Shown: positions 1 through 7,251, counted from the first letter of the stretch. The stretch: 64,000 nucleotides of DNA from Teredinibacter turnerae T7901 (GCF_000023025.1 NC_012997.1:4943501-5007500), one strand, 5' to 3'. Translations and numbers: made by a program. The notes: generated by a model from the sequence alone, not told the origin.

Positions 1-244
1 AAGGCACACACCGCTTACCTTGCACACAACCAGGTTAAATAAAGTTGCCAGGATTAACCAACGATCAAGCTAAAAACGGATGCAACTTTATTTGACCGCT
101 TAATTGGTGCATACATTTACAGAGCCACCCCACTACCAATGCGACCGAAGGTGGCGTTACCCAAAACTAAATATTGCGTACCACCGGTTTTGCAGCCTTA
201 TCAAATACCAACTAGCCAGAGTTTCATTTAAAGGCTCAGCGACG

Positions 245-339
245 CATAACGCCCAGCACAGGGGCCGTAATGTAGGCGCGAAGCGCCGAAATGGAGGTCC
301 AAGCCGCGCAGCGGCTGATCCTGATGCTGATTGTTATGC
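245..339 (-). other. attC site 1 (integron cassette recombination site)
   Basis: About 95 bp bounded by GCATAAC and GTTATGC, complementary outer boxes, with an imperfect palindrome between. On the minus strand it starts ATAACAATC and ends GGGCGTTATGC, the layout of Vibrio-type attC sites (spacer after the first AAC, none before the last GTT), so the cassettes read leftwards. Confidence 0.8.
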
Positions 340-706
340 ATTGCCCTGCCGAACACAACCAACCCCAACGAAACTGCTTAAGAGCCTGCAAAATGACAGC
401 GGCCATTTAAAACTTACAGACTAAACCGACGCCGACATTCCCGACTATTAAGCACCTCAAACAAAGGCACACACCGCTTACCTTGCACACAACCAGGTTA
501 AATAAAGTTGCCAGGATTAACCAACGATCAAGCTAAAAACGGATGCAACTTTATGTGACCGCTTAATTGGTGCATACATTTACAGAGCCACCCCACTACC
601 AATGCGACCGAAGGTGGCGTTACCCAAAACTAAATATTGCGTACCACCGGTTTTGCAGCCTTCTCAAATACCAACTAGCCAGAGTTTCATTTAAAGGCTC
701 AGCGAC

Positions 707-802
707 GCATAACGCCCAGCACAGGGGCCGTAATGTAGGCGCGAAGCGCCGAAATGGAGGTCCAAGCCGCGTAGCGGCTAAACCTGATGCTGATTGTTAT
801 GC
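707..802 (-). other. attC site 2
   Basis: Near-identical copy of attC site 1, 463 bp further on. Same outer boxes and minus-strand orientation. It closes the second ORF-less cassette (713-1174). Confidence 0.8.
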
Positions 803-1168
803 ATTGCCCTGCCGAACACAACCAACCCCAACGAAACTACTTAAGAGCCTGCAAAATGACAGCGCCCATTTAAAACCTACAGACTAAAACGACGCCGACA
901 TTCCCGACTATTAAGCACCTCAAACAAAGGCACGCACTGCATACCTTGCACAAAACCAGGTGAAATAAAGTTGCCCTAACCACCTAGATATTTGACTACG
1001 ATCTAATACAACTTTATTTGACCGATTGATTGGTACAAACTCTAACGAAGCTACCCCACTAACAACGCGACCGAAGGTTACGTTACTCAACAACAAATAT
1101 TGCGTACCACCAGTTCCGCAACCTTCTCAAAGCCAACTAGCCAGAGTTTCATTTAAAGGCTCAGCGAC

Positions 1169-1285
1169 GCATAACGCCGTGCAGCAGCGGCCGCAGTGGA
1201 GGAGCTTGTTTTTTGTGGCAGCGTAGCGTTTGGCCACTAAAAACAAGCTCCGAAACGCAGGTCCTGCTGACTGACGTTGTTATGC
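1169..1285 (-). other. attC site 3
   Basis: About 117 bp between GCATAACGCC and TTGTTATGC. A long central palindrome is visible around the TTTTTGTGGC and GCCACTAAAA segments. It belongs to cassette 1175-1673 and overlaps the stop codon of the gene in that cassette, as is common in cassettes. Confidence 0.8.
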
Positions 1286-1645
1286 ATTTTCTTGACCCAG
1301 GGTGGGCTTTGTTACGAATATCGCCCAACACAGAATAGTTACGACCAACACATACAGAGTGTAAGCGACGGGGTCTCCCGATAGCACATAACTTTTTTCA
1401 CCTCCTATTATTTTCAATACCTCTTGAGTAGTTGACCATAAATATATCCCTGAAAATACTACCGAAACTGACAATACAACTGCCCAATTGAATATGGTCG
1501 GGTAAAAGACAACTGAAAGCGCCACAATAGAAAAACCCCAATAAATATGGTGAGTGCCATGAACGAAACCCATTAAAAATGAAACAATAGCTACCGCGAT
1601 GTAAACATATTTGTGTTTAGTAACTCTTTTTCGAGTTAAAAACAT
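1280..1645 (-). CDS. Cassette-encoded small membrane protein, unknown
   Basis: About 121 residues with a short basic N-terminus (FLTRKRVTKHKY) and roughly four hydrophobic segments, so an inner-membrane protein is likely. I do not recognise the family. ATG at 1645 is preferred over the in-frame TTG at 1651 because a GGAAG ribosome-binding site lies about 10 bases before the ATG. The stop codon falls inside attC site 3 and the gene fills cassette 1175-1673, reading in the array direction. It should depend on a promoter of its own or one upstream in the array. It is one of only three gene-bearing cassettes here. Function unknown. Confidence 0.7.
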   Translation of the reverse strand: MFLTRKRVTKHKYVYIAVAIVSFLMGFVHGTHHIYWGFSIVALSVVFYPTIFNWAVVLSVSVVFSGIYLWSTTQEVLKIIGGEKSYVLSGDPVAYTLYVLVVTILCWAIFVTKPTLGQENA

Positions 1646-1667
1646 ATCCAACTTCCATTACTTGGAT

Positions 1668-1785
1668 GCATAACGCCTACAGCACCCGCCCACACAGTGG
1701 AGCTTGGTTTTGTGCAATAATGAGCGTAGCGAATGCACAAAATCAAGCGTAGCAGTGTGGGCCTGGTGGCTGTTATTGTTATAAC
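1668..1785 (-). other. attC site 4
   Basis: 118 bp between GCATAACGCC and TTGTTATAAC, with long complementary arms around the TTTTGTGCA and TGCACAAAA segments. It is almost identical to attC site 6, suggesting cassette duplication. It belongs to the ORF-less cassette 1674-2094. Confidence 0.8.
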
Positions 1786-2094
1786 GGCTTACGCGACAAC
1801 CTCCAATTATTGGGACCAAACGGCTCTGCGACATATTAAAAACTACTACTCACTCTAAATGTACGATGAGAACACCGCGAAAAATTCCCAATTATGTTCA
1901 AAGTCCAAACGAATGCGAAAAGAACGACCGGTACCAATTATGAGCTGACTCGCTCTCCGAGAGCCAGAACCACATTAAGAACCTTACAACTTGCAGCAAG
2001 TAAAGCTCTAATTTAAGCCACCAAATCCCCAACTACCCGACAACGATTAACCAAAACATAGCGCTTTAACGTTAACGTTTCCGATGCTTTATAA
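1674..2094 (-). repeat. ORF-less cassette, paralog of 2529-2949
   Basis: A 421-bp cassette. The 309 bases outside its attC align throughout with the cassette at 2529-2949 (same length, roughly four bases in five alike by eye). No minus-strand ORF of useful length exists. A 40-codon GTG frame in the partner (2754-2876) has a stop at its third codon and a frameshift here, so conserved coding is unlikely. It may carry a promoter or small RNA, or be a decayed gene. Confidence 0.65.
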
Positions 2095-2207
2095 CGCCTT
2101 GCTCAGCTGCACATACTGCGGAGAGCGTTTTTGTGTAAAATTGAGCGCCAGCGAAATACACAAAAACGAGCGCAGCAGTATGTGTCTGCTGGAGCAATTT
2201 GTTATGA
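2088..2207 (-). other. attC site 5
   Basis: About 120 bp between TTATAACGCC and TTTGTTATGA, with long complementary arms (CAGTATGTG region and TTTTTGTGTA region). On the minus strand it starts CATAACAAATTGCTC and ends GAGCAAGGCGTTATAA, giving paired inner boxes. It carries the stop codon of the cassette gene 2202-2495. Confidence 0.8.
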
Positions 2208-2495
2208 GTTTTTGTCTTTATTGCCACGCTTGCCCATGTAACTACGCCAACTATCCGCTGCGGACTTCTCTTTACCCCTAGCTTTAGTTAATGAATACTT
2301 AGCTGGGATCTTGGGCTTAGACCAACTAAACAAAGCTATAAGTAAGTAAAACAACAGAATTTACAACCAAACAACAGCCTCTACCAAGTAGAATGCTATT
2401 GGAAGTACGATTTCAAGTGTTGGCGCAATTAAAAATATAAGGATTTCTATAAACCTCATAATAAGGCCAACGAATAACCCTACAATGTCCTCAAT
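2202..2495 (-). pseudogene. Cassette membrane-protein gene split by an in-frame stop
   Basis: One minus-strand frame stays open from inside attC site 6 to a TAA at 2202-2204 in attC site 5, except for a single in-frame TAA at 2361-2363. The part before it (ATG at 2459) is a 32-residue hydrophobic segment starting MRFIEILIFLIAP. The part after it adds 52 codons: a second hydrophobic stretch and a basic, hydrophilic tail ending GNKDKNS. Together they read as one two-helix membrane protein of about 85-100 residues. An AAGGAG site precedes a possible ATT start at 2495; no ATG lies further upstream. Either the gene is broken or it is two small ORFs. Family unknown. Confidence 0.5.
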
Positions 2496-2522
2496 GAAAG
2501 CGAAGTGCTCCTTTGCCGATAC

Positions 2523-2640
2523 TCATAACGCCTACAGCACCTGCCCACAATGTGAAGCTTGGTTTTGTGCAACAATGAGCGTAGCGAATGCACAAAATCA
2601 AGCGTAGCAGTGTGGGTCTGGTGGCTGTAATTGTTATAAC
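2523..2640 (-). other. attC site 6
   Basis: 118 bp between TCATAACGCC and TTGTTATAAC, nearly identical to attC site 4, with the same long central palindrome. It belongs to the ORF-less cassette 2529-2949. Confidence 0.8.
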
Positions 2641-2949
2641 AGCTTACGCGACAAACCCAAAATATTGCGGCCAAAAGACACTGCGACATATTAAAAAACA
2701 ACCACCCAGTTTAAATGTGCGACAAGAACGCCGTGCGAAATTGCCAATTATTTTTAAAGCCCAAACGAATGCGAAAAGAACAACCGGTACCAATTAGCAG
2801 ATGACTCGCTCTCCGAGGCCAGAACTACATTAGGAACCCCACAAATTGCAGCAAGTAAAACTCTAATTTGAGCCACCTAACCCCTAGCTACCCGACAACG
2901 CTTAACCAAAAAATAGCGCTTAAAAGTTAACGTTTTCGGAGCTTTATAA
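2529..2949 (-). repeat. ORF-less cassette, paralog of 1674-2094
   Basis: A 421-bp cassette, the same length as 1674-2094 and alike along its whole length. The only notable minus-strand frame is a 40-codon GTG frame at 2754-2876, which is not maintained in the sister cassette. I see no other gene. Confidence 0.65.
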
Positions 2950-3052
2950 CGCCGCAAACAGCGGCAGTTTTGGAGTTGTGTTTTTGTGGCATGCTTTTCC
3001 GCCACAAAAAAAGCAACGGAAAAACTGTCCGGCTGATTTGCTTTGTTAAGAG
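2944..3052 (-). other. attC site 7 (first attC of the array)
   Basis: About 109 bp between TTATAACGCC and TTTGTTAAGA. On the minus strand it starts CTTAACAAAGC and ends TTTGCGGCGTTATAA, with a long palindrome around the TTTTGTGGC and GCCACAAAA segments. It terminates the leading cassette 2950-3679. Confidence 0.8.
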
Positions 3053-3053
3053 C

Positions 3054-3380
3054 CTAATCCTTGAGATATTGAGGCACAAGACTTTCAAGCTCCTGAACCA
3101 ACTCAGGGTCCATATATTGATAGTTATCAGGGATATCTAATACGTAAATTGGCTTGTGATCAAGTAAGCGGGTGTATTCTGCTTTAAGTCGGTTCTTATG
3201 CTTCGACTCCATTGTGAATATAACGTCAGCCCAGCGGATATCCGCTGGGCTGACAGTTCTTCTCGCTTTTGGGCTGGTACCTGCTGATTTAACATTAAAA
3301 TCGGCATGCTTTCGCCATATGGTTTCAGCCGTAGGACTACGCCATTGATTCCGGCTACATATAAATAGTAAGTTCTTCAT
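3054..3380 (-). CDS. Low-molecular-weight protein tyrosine phosphatase-like protein (cassette gene)
   Basis: 108 residues, shorter than classical LMW-PTPs (about 150). The N-terminus has the phosphatase P-loop: Cys8, five residues, Arg14, Ser15, in the context ICSRNQWRSPTAE. A later IPDNYQYMDPELV segment probably replaces the usual DPY acid region, so catalysis should be tested. Expected activity is hydrolysis of phosphotyrosine or another small phosphoester in the cytoplasm; the substrate is unknown. Its start overlaps the stop of the upstream gene (3377-3601) by four bases, ATGA, so the two are translationally coupled in one cassette (2950-3679). The stop lies directly at the attC site. Confidence 0.75.
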   Translation of the reverse strand: MKNLLFICSRNQWRSPTAETIWRKHADFNVKSAGTSPKARRTVSPADIRWADVIFTMESKHKNRLKAEYTRLLDHKPIYVLDIPDNYQYMDPELVQELESLVPQYLKD

Positions 3381-3601
3381 TTGTCTTCATCCAAAGGCTG
3401 CTCATTATCCAATGTTTGCCGAACAGTCTTCTTTGGGTAGTCGATACCAAGCTGCGTGGCTCTACGGAGTTTTTCACCTCTCGTATACATCAACTTCCAG
3501 TTTTTCTCAGCTATCCATTGCTTTTCACGAGTTTCTCCATTTTTTCTAGACTTTACCTTTGCCTTAAACTTTCTCCAGGCTTTATTTCTTACAATATCCA
3601 T
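3377..3601 (-). CDS. Small basic protein, unknown, coupled to the phosphatase-like gene
   Basis: 74 residues, highly charged and Lys/Arg-rich (for example WRKFKAKVKSRKNGETREK) with no signal peptide or membrane segment, so a cytoplasmic protein, perhaps nucleic-acid- or phosphoprotein-binding. The family is not recognised. It is the first gene of the leading cassette and shares an ATGA overlap with the phosphatase-like gene, which suggests a joint role. A toxin-antitoxin-like pairing is conceivable but there is no direct evidence. Confidence 0.55.
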   Translation of the reverse strand: MDIVRNKAWRKFKAKVKSRKNGETREKQWIAEKNWKLMYTRGEKLRRATQLGIDYPKKTVRQTLDNEQPLDEDK

Positions 3602-3670
3602 CGTTTATTCCTCATTAGATTATCGGGTTCAGCAGCCGCGATAATACGGAGGATGATCTTCGAGCCGATT

Positions 3671-3690
3671 GGCTCTTAACATTTTATTCT
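3671..3690 (-). other. Leading edge of the cassette array (attI-like junction)
   Basis: On the minus strand the first cassette begins at G^TTAAGAGCC (break between 3679 and 3680), matching the CTCTTAAC box that ends attC site 7. To the right there is no further attC and no integrase reading frame on either strand up to 4800. This is where intI/attI should be in a complete integron. Confidence 0.5.
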
Positions 3691-3940
3691 ACGTCCAAAA
3701 GGCAATATGCCAGCTATCCATACAAAAATACATCCACGGGACAGGTTTTCTCTGCTAAATTTCCCCGCGTAGCCACATAACCTGCTTAGAATCAAAAGCT
3801 TATACCAACATCCTCGAATGCCCCTAGGGTAAATATCGGCTTGTGAACCAAATTTAACCGTATATCTCTGTGATTTTGTTACATATTCTGTATGGTATTT
3901 TCACATAGCCGTTATCGATATGGACCTTGTACAAAACGCA

Positions 3941-4426
3941 TCACTTCGACATCGGTCGCTTTTCCAGCTCTTGGTTATCTATGGCCTTCAACAATGCCTC
4001 AAACCAATCGTTTAGCGAATTCACTTTGGCATTTCGTGCGGTCGCAAACTCACCACCCTGTGCCACATAGTAAATGCCTTGGTCTTTATCCAATATTGCA
4101 ATCGATGGAATTCCTTTTTCGATCGGTTTACCGAAGCGGCTGGCAAATTCGATATTATTGTCCCAACGGCCAACATCAACGTGAATAACGCTAAAATTAT
4201 TATCTATAGTTTTCGCAAGTGGTGGCTCGGTTATTTTTTTATTCAGGCTTCTGCAATCTGGACACCAATCAGCCCCGAATATTACCAACACCAATTTATC
4301 TTTTTCCTTCGCACTTACTAATGCGGCTTTCAAATCTTTATCTGGATTAGCTTTTGGGTCGTAACCTGTTTCAGCGTTTGCGAAGTTTGTTAATAGTAAA
4401 CATAAAATTAAAACTAGATTTTTCAT
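3941..4426 (-). CDS. Secreted thioredoxin-fold protein with CPDC motif
   Basis: 161 residues from the ATG at 4426; an in-frame start 27 bases upstream would only lengthen the signal peptide. The N-terminus is a clear Sec signal peptide (MKNLVLILCLLL, cleavage after ANA near residue 18), so a periplasmic protein. The redox motif Cys55-Pro-Asp-Cys58 follows an FGADW segment, and KGIPSIAIL carries the cis-Pro expected of the fold. It resembles the thioredoxin family DUF953/DsbD-gamma-like proteins that reduce or isomerise disulfides; the partner is unknown. It stands alone next to the integron edge, convergent with nothing and upstream of no operon. Confidence 0.75.
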   Translation of the reverse strand: MKNLVLILCLLLTNFANAETGYDPKANPDKDLKAALVSAKEKDKLVLVIFGADWCPDCRSLNKKITEPPLAKTIDNNFSVIHVDVGRWDNNIEFASRFGKPIEKGIPSIAILDKDQGIYYVAQGGEFATARNAKVNSLNDWFEALLKAIDNQELEKRPMSK

Positions 4427-4801
4427 ATTTTTACCTTTTGATAAAACACCCATTTTTCAAAATTCTTTAATTCTGGCGTTGCTACACGCTCCAGCAAGAA
4501 CGCAGCCAGACGTAAAATGCAGTAGGTAAGCAAAACATCAGCACCCATGTTTGGATTGGCACCAAATTGGCTCTCCGTATCGCTTTTTGCCCAATAGCAA
4601 CGCATCTGTCCGCCAAATTATTACCTCACATTAACAAAGGTTAAATTTGACATAACAACAAGCTAAAACTAGTAATCCTGATCCAAATGGTTTGCGTATA
4701 TTGAGCGTTATAGATTTTAAGTCCGTGGATTAGCTTTTACTTCACTAAACGCTAATACGCTGGTACCCTTAGGTAAACCTACACGAGCACATTGAGTCGT
4801 T
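4427..4801. other. Intergenic region upstream of the GTPase/roadblock operon
   Basis: A 375-bp gap. A 60-codon minus-strand frame at 4423-4605 overlaps the start of the thioredoxin-like gene and has no ribosome-binding site or recognisable content, so I do not call it. TATATT and TATAGA boxes near 4695-4715 could be promoter elements for the plus-strand operon, but no good -35 box is clear. Confidence 0.3.
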
Positions 4802-5455
4802 GTGATCCTTAGATTAGGCTGTATCGGCCTCCTTAAACCTGAACGAGACCTGGTTCAAACTCTTTTTCGTACGAGTGATCGACTAAACGGTACGTGGCAA
4901 CTTACTGACCAGGGCGAGTGTGATGTTCTAATCGCCGAGCCGGAGCGCACCGACTTTTCGCCCCTTATAGCAAAGCAGTCTACCGTGATATTACATATCG
5001 CACGCAAGGGGCATTCCTCCGACAAGCTGTATTTCCAGCGGCCTTTTAATGCCGAAGTTTTTATCACTACACTGCTTTCTATTCAACAGTCGTTCTCCCT
5101 CACGCCGAATCATTCTAAAGCGCCACAACCAGAACCTATTAAAGCCGAACTCCAAAATATTGACAGTTATAAGCTACAGCGCTGGCCAACGTCAAAACTT
5201 CTGGGATTGAATCCAGACTACGCATTGCTTGCTGCGTATTTAAACCGTACGCCGAAAACACTTCAACAACTCATCGCGCTTAGTGGTAAACCTAATGATT
5301 TTTGTGCTGGTTTTATCGAACTTCTCCAGGACCAGGGTTATATCACCAAAGCGACAGCGGCTATCGTACCCAACTCTCCAGCGGTCGCTGCGTCTTCTAA
5401 TCGGCGCTTCGGCTTTATCGCGCAGTTAAAGCATCGGCTGGGCTTTAAAAATTGA
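4802..5455 (+). CDS. Receiver-like N-terminus plus helical C-terminus, first gene of GTPase/roadblock operon
   Basis: 217 residues from a GTG start. The N-terminal ~100 residues look like an alpha/beta receiver-type fold (MILRLGCIGLL, CDVLIAEPE, STVILHIA) but lack an obvious phospho-acceptor Asp environment, so it may be a pseudo-receiver. The region ~130-185 is helical and reads like a small winged-helix module (LLAAYLNRTPKTLQQLIALSG, then FIELLQDQGYI). There is no signal or membrane segment. It is 16 bases from the GTPase gene and opens a five-gene operon, so a role as input or scaffold of the GTPase switch is inferred. Family not recognised with certainty. Confidence 0.6.
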   Translation: MILRLGCIGLLKPERDLVQTLFRTSDRLNGTWQLTDQGECDVLIAEPERTDFSPLIAKQSTVILHIARKGHSSDKLYFQRPFNAEVFITTLLSIQQSFSLTPNHSKAPQPEPIKAELQNIDSYKLQRWPTSKLLGLNPDYALLAAYLNRTPKTLQQLIALSGKPNDFCAGFIELLQDQGYITKATAAIVPNSPAVAASSNRRFGFIAQLKHRLGFKN

Positions 5456-5471
5456 ACAATAAAGTCTGTAT

Positions 5472-6008
5472 ATGAACGATTTTAAAATTGTGTTCAGTGG
5501 TACCACTGGTGCGGGAAAAACAACGGCAATCGCAGCAATTAGCGAAATCCCCCCGGTCAAAACGGACGTGCTTAACACTGACGACACTCTCGACAAAGCT
5601 TACACTACCGTAGGTTTGGATTATGGCGAAATAACCCTGTCCAATAACGAACGTCTGCGCCTGTTCGGCACACCGGGGCAGGAGCGGTTCGAGTTTATGT
5701 GGCGGATTGTAGTACGTGATGCACTTGGCCTTGTAATATTAATTGACAATTCACGCGCCGCTCCACTGGAAGATCTCTCGCTTTACGTTCATGCGTTTAG
5801 ATCGGCATTAGACACTGTGCCTTGTGTAGTTGGTGTAGGTCGTACAGAGCATCATACTCGCCCCTCCATTGATGACTTTGCCGATCACCTGGCGTCATTT
5901 AACCTAAGCCTACCGATCATACCTGTCGACGTCAGGCAAAAAGACGACGTAACCACCTTGCTACATATTTTACTCGCACAGATCGAATCCGACGTACATA
6001 CCTCATGA
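5472..6008 (+). CDS. Small Ras-like GTPase of the MglA/CvnD type
   Basis: 178 residues. The P-loop G10-X4-G15-K16-T17-T18 and a switch II with LFGTPGQERF (G66-Q70) are plain, so it binds a nucleoside triphosphate. The usual NKxD base-recognition motif is absent; the place is taken by GVGRTEHH near residues 121-128, a variation I associate with prokaryotic GTPases found beside roadblock proteins. The end of the protein (IIPVDVRQKDDVTTLLHILLAQIE) is typical of that group. It is cytoplasmic. The next gene starts at 6005 inside its stop codon region (ATGA), so GTPase and first roadblock protein are translationally coupled, as in mglAB-like and conservon operons. Confidence 0.85.
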   Translation: MNDFKIVFSGTTGAGKTTAIAAISEIPPVKTDVLNTDDTLDKAYTTVGLDYGEITLSNNERLRLFGTPGQERFEFMWRIVVRDALGLVILIDNSRAAPLEDLSLYVHAFRSALDTVPCVVGVGRTEHHTRPSIDDFADHLASFNLSLPIIPVDVRQKDDVTTLLHILLAQIESDVHTS

Positions 6009-6391
6009 AAAAAATTGCTTCCGACTTGATACCCATCGTAGAAGAGCACTGCAAACAGCTGCTGCAAGAGACATCGGGTGTTTTTACTGTTGTTCTCGCC
6101 ACTGCTGATGGTTTTGACATTGCTTCTGCGAGCATAAGGGGCACGGACCCCGCGAAAATCGCCGCCATGTCGAGCTCAATGATGTCCATATGTGCAGCTG
6201 CGGCTGACGAAACGCATCTTGGTAGCACTAACGGAATGACCATTACATCGGATAAAGGCCTACTCTATTCCACATATATTGAAATTAACGGCTTGAACTA
6301 CATTCTGTGTGTAATAGCGGATAGCTCAGTCATTCAAGCACAGGTAATTTATCGTTGTAACGACTTATCCAAGCGGCTTAAATTTTTATGA
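6005..6391 (+). CDS. Roadblock/LC7 domain protein 1
   Basis: 128 residues covering one roadblock/LC7 fold: an N-terminal helix (IVEEHCKQLLQETSG), a central strand pair (VFTVVLATADGFDIASASI), a long helix with KIAAMSSSMMSICAAAADE, then strands with GMTITSDKGLLYSTYIEI. Proteins of this fold act as GAPs or regulators of MglA-like GTPases (MglB) and form dimers. It overlaps the GTPase gene by four bases and the next gene by four bases, which strongly suggests the products form a complex. Confidence 0.85.
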   Translation: MKKIASDLIPIVEEHCKQLLQETSGVFTVVLATADGFDIASASIRGTDPAKIAAMSSSMMSICAAAADETHLGSTNGMTITSDKGLLYSTYIEINGLNYILCVIADSSVIQAQVIYRCNDLSKRLKFL

Positions 6392-6756
6392 GTCAGCTCC
6401 ACCTAAAACGCGCACTACTTGAGTTAAGCCTCGAACACGGCGTTATAGGTTGTGCACTTGTGGCAACCGATACCGGATTTGTGTTTGCGTCTACTCTCGT
6501 TCAGTCAGAGTTCGAAATTATCGCCGAATCTGCGCGCGATTATTGGATCTTACACACAAAAAACACTCAAGCTTTTGACCGGCTTGGTGATGTGCGTAAT
6601 ATTTCAGTTCAGCACCAGAAAGGACTACTCAACGTACAGCCATGTGACGACCAAACGCTGCTCGTAACGCTGGCTAAACTGGGCCATGTACAATGGCAAA
6701 ACTGGCCGGAAAAAGTCGCCAATTTAGCAAAAAATTTATCGGTATCTGCTAACTAG
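6388..6756 (+). CDS. Roadblock-like protein 2
   Basis: 122 residues with a weaker roadblock pattern: helix ALLELSLEHG, strands IGCALVATDTGFVFAST, a helix IIAESARDYWILHTKN and the strand ISVQHQKGLLNVQP. It overlaps roadblock protein 1 by ATGA. It may pair with it as a heterodimer partner of the GTPase. The fold assignment is by pattern only. Confidence 0.6.
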   Translation: MSQLHLKRALLELSLEHGVIGCALVATDTGFVFASTLVQSEFEIIAESARDYWILHTKNTQAFDRLGDVRNISVQHQKGLLNVQPCDDQTLLVTLAKLGHVQWQNWPEKVANLAKNLSVSAN

Positions 6757-6822
6757 CAGATTCAGCATTATGCTATAGAACATGCGCAAACTTGCAATTG
6801 CAACAGTATACAAGAGGATACT

Positions 6823-7182
6823 ATGTTAACAATTAATCAAGCTTTAGAAGATATGCTCACTCTCGACGGTGCCATGTGCGGCGCTATTGTCGACTCTAAC
6901 AGCGGCATGAGCCTTGGCAGTTTGGGTTCGGGTGTCGATTTAGAAATCGCAGCAGCCGGCAACACTGAAGTTGTACGTGCAAAAATGAAGACCATGCGCT
7001 CGCTTGGCCTCAACGACGTTATCGAAGATATTTTGATTACCCTAGGAAAGCAATACCACCTTATTAGACCTATGTCACGTAAAGAAGGGGTTTTTATTTA
7101 TTATGTCCTGGACAAATCTAAAGCGAATCTTGCACTCGCCAGACGCAAACTTCAGGACATAGAAAAGGACGTTAATTTTTAG
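6823..7182 (+). CDS. Roadblock-like protein 3
   Basis: 119 residues. The start MLTINQALEDMLTLDGAMCGAIVDSNSGMSLG and the following helix resemble roadblock/LC7 proteins, here with strand ILITLGKQYHLIRPM and a C-terminal helix ALARRKLQDIEKDV. It lies 66 bases after roadblock protein 2, behind an AGAGGA ribosome-binding site, and may also have its own promoter. As the third such protein next to one GTPase it could be an alternative regulator or effector. Confidence in the fold is moderate. Confidence 0.65.
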   Translation: MLTINQALEDMLTLDGAMCGAIVDSNSGMSLGSLGSGVDLEIAAAGNTEVVRAKMKTMRSLGLNDVIEDILITLGKQYHLIRPMSRKEGVFIYYVLDKSKANLALARRKLQDIEKDVNF

Positions 7183-7209
7183 TCGCGATTTATCTGCCTT
7201 ATGTACTTC

Positions 7210-7227
7210 GCCCCCCTAAAAGGGGGC
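7210..7227. terminator. Short GC hairpin between convergent genes
   Basis: GCCCCCC and GGGGGC arms around a TAAAA loop, lying between the roadblock operon (ends 7182) and the convergent symporter gene (ends 7252). There is no strong T-run on either side, so it is only a candidate terminator. Confidence 0.35.
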
Positions 7228-7251
7228 TGTAAAATAACACTCAGTATTTTG

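Larger units (their letters stand above)
1..1174 (-). repeat. Tandem ORF-less integron cassettes (two 463-bp copies, one diverged)
   Basis: Positions 1-463 and 464-926 are nearly identical with a 463-bp period; a third, diverged copy runs from 927 to about 1174. By cassette boundaries (minus-strand G^TT of each attC) these are cassettes 250-712 and 713-1174 plus a partial one at 1-249. The minus strand, the expected coding strand, holds no convincing ORF; the longest ATG frames are under 20 codons. Plus-strand frames cross the attC sites and are shadows. Each copy keeps an inverted repeat, 11 bp in copy 1 (38-48/82-92), one mismatch in copy 2 (501-511/545-555), 10 bp in copy 3 (964-973/1009-1018), whose loop differs in copy 3 while the arms persist. 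Confidence 0.8.

Noticed and set aside
104..887. Two 106-codon plus-strand frames in the cassette repeats
   Set aside because: They run through attC sites on the strand opposite to the cassette direction and look alike only because the DNA is repeated.
2754..2876. A 40-codon GTG frame in cassette 2529-2949
   Set aside because: In the sister cassette 1674-2094 the frame has an early stop and a frameshift, so coding is not conserved.
1..3679. A CRISPR array as an explanation of the repeats on the left
   Set aside because: The repeat units are hundreds of bases long, with palindromic attC ends and no short regular spacers.
4423..4605. A 60-codon minus-strand frame ahead of the thioredoxin-like gene
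   Set aside because: No ribosome-binding site, no recognisable content, and it overlaps the better-supported start at 4426.
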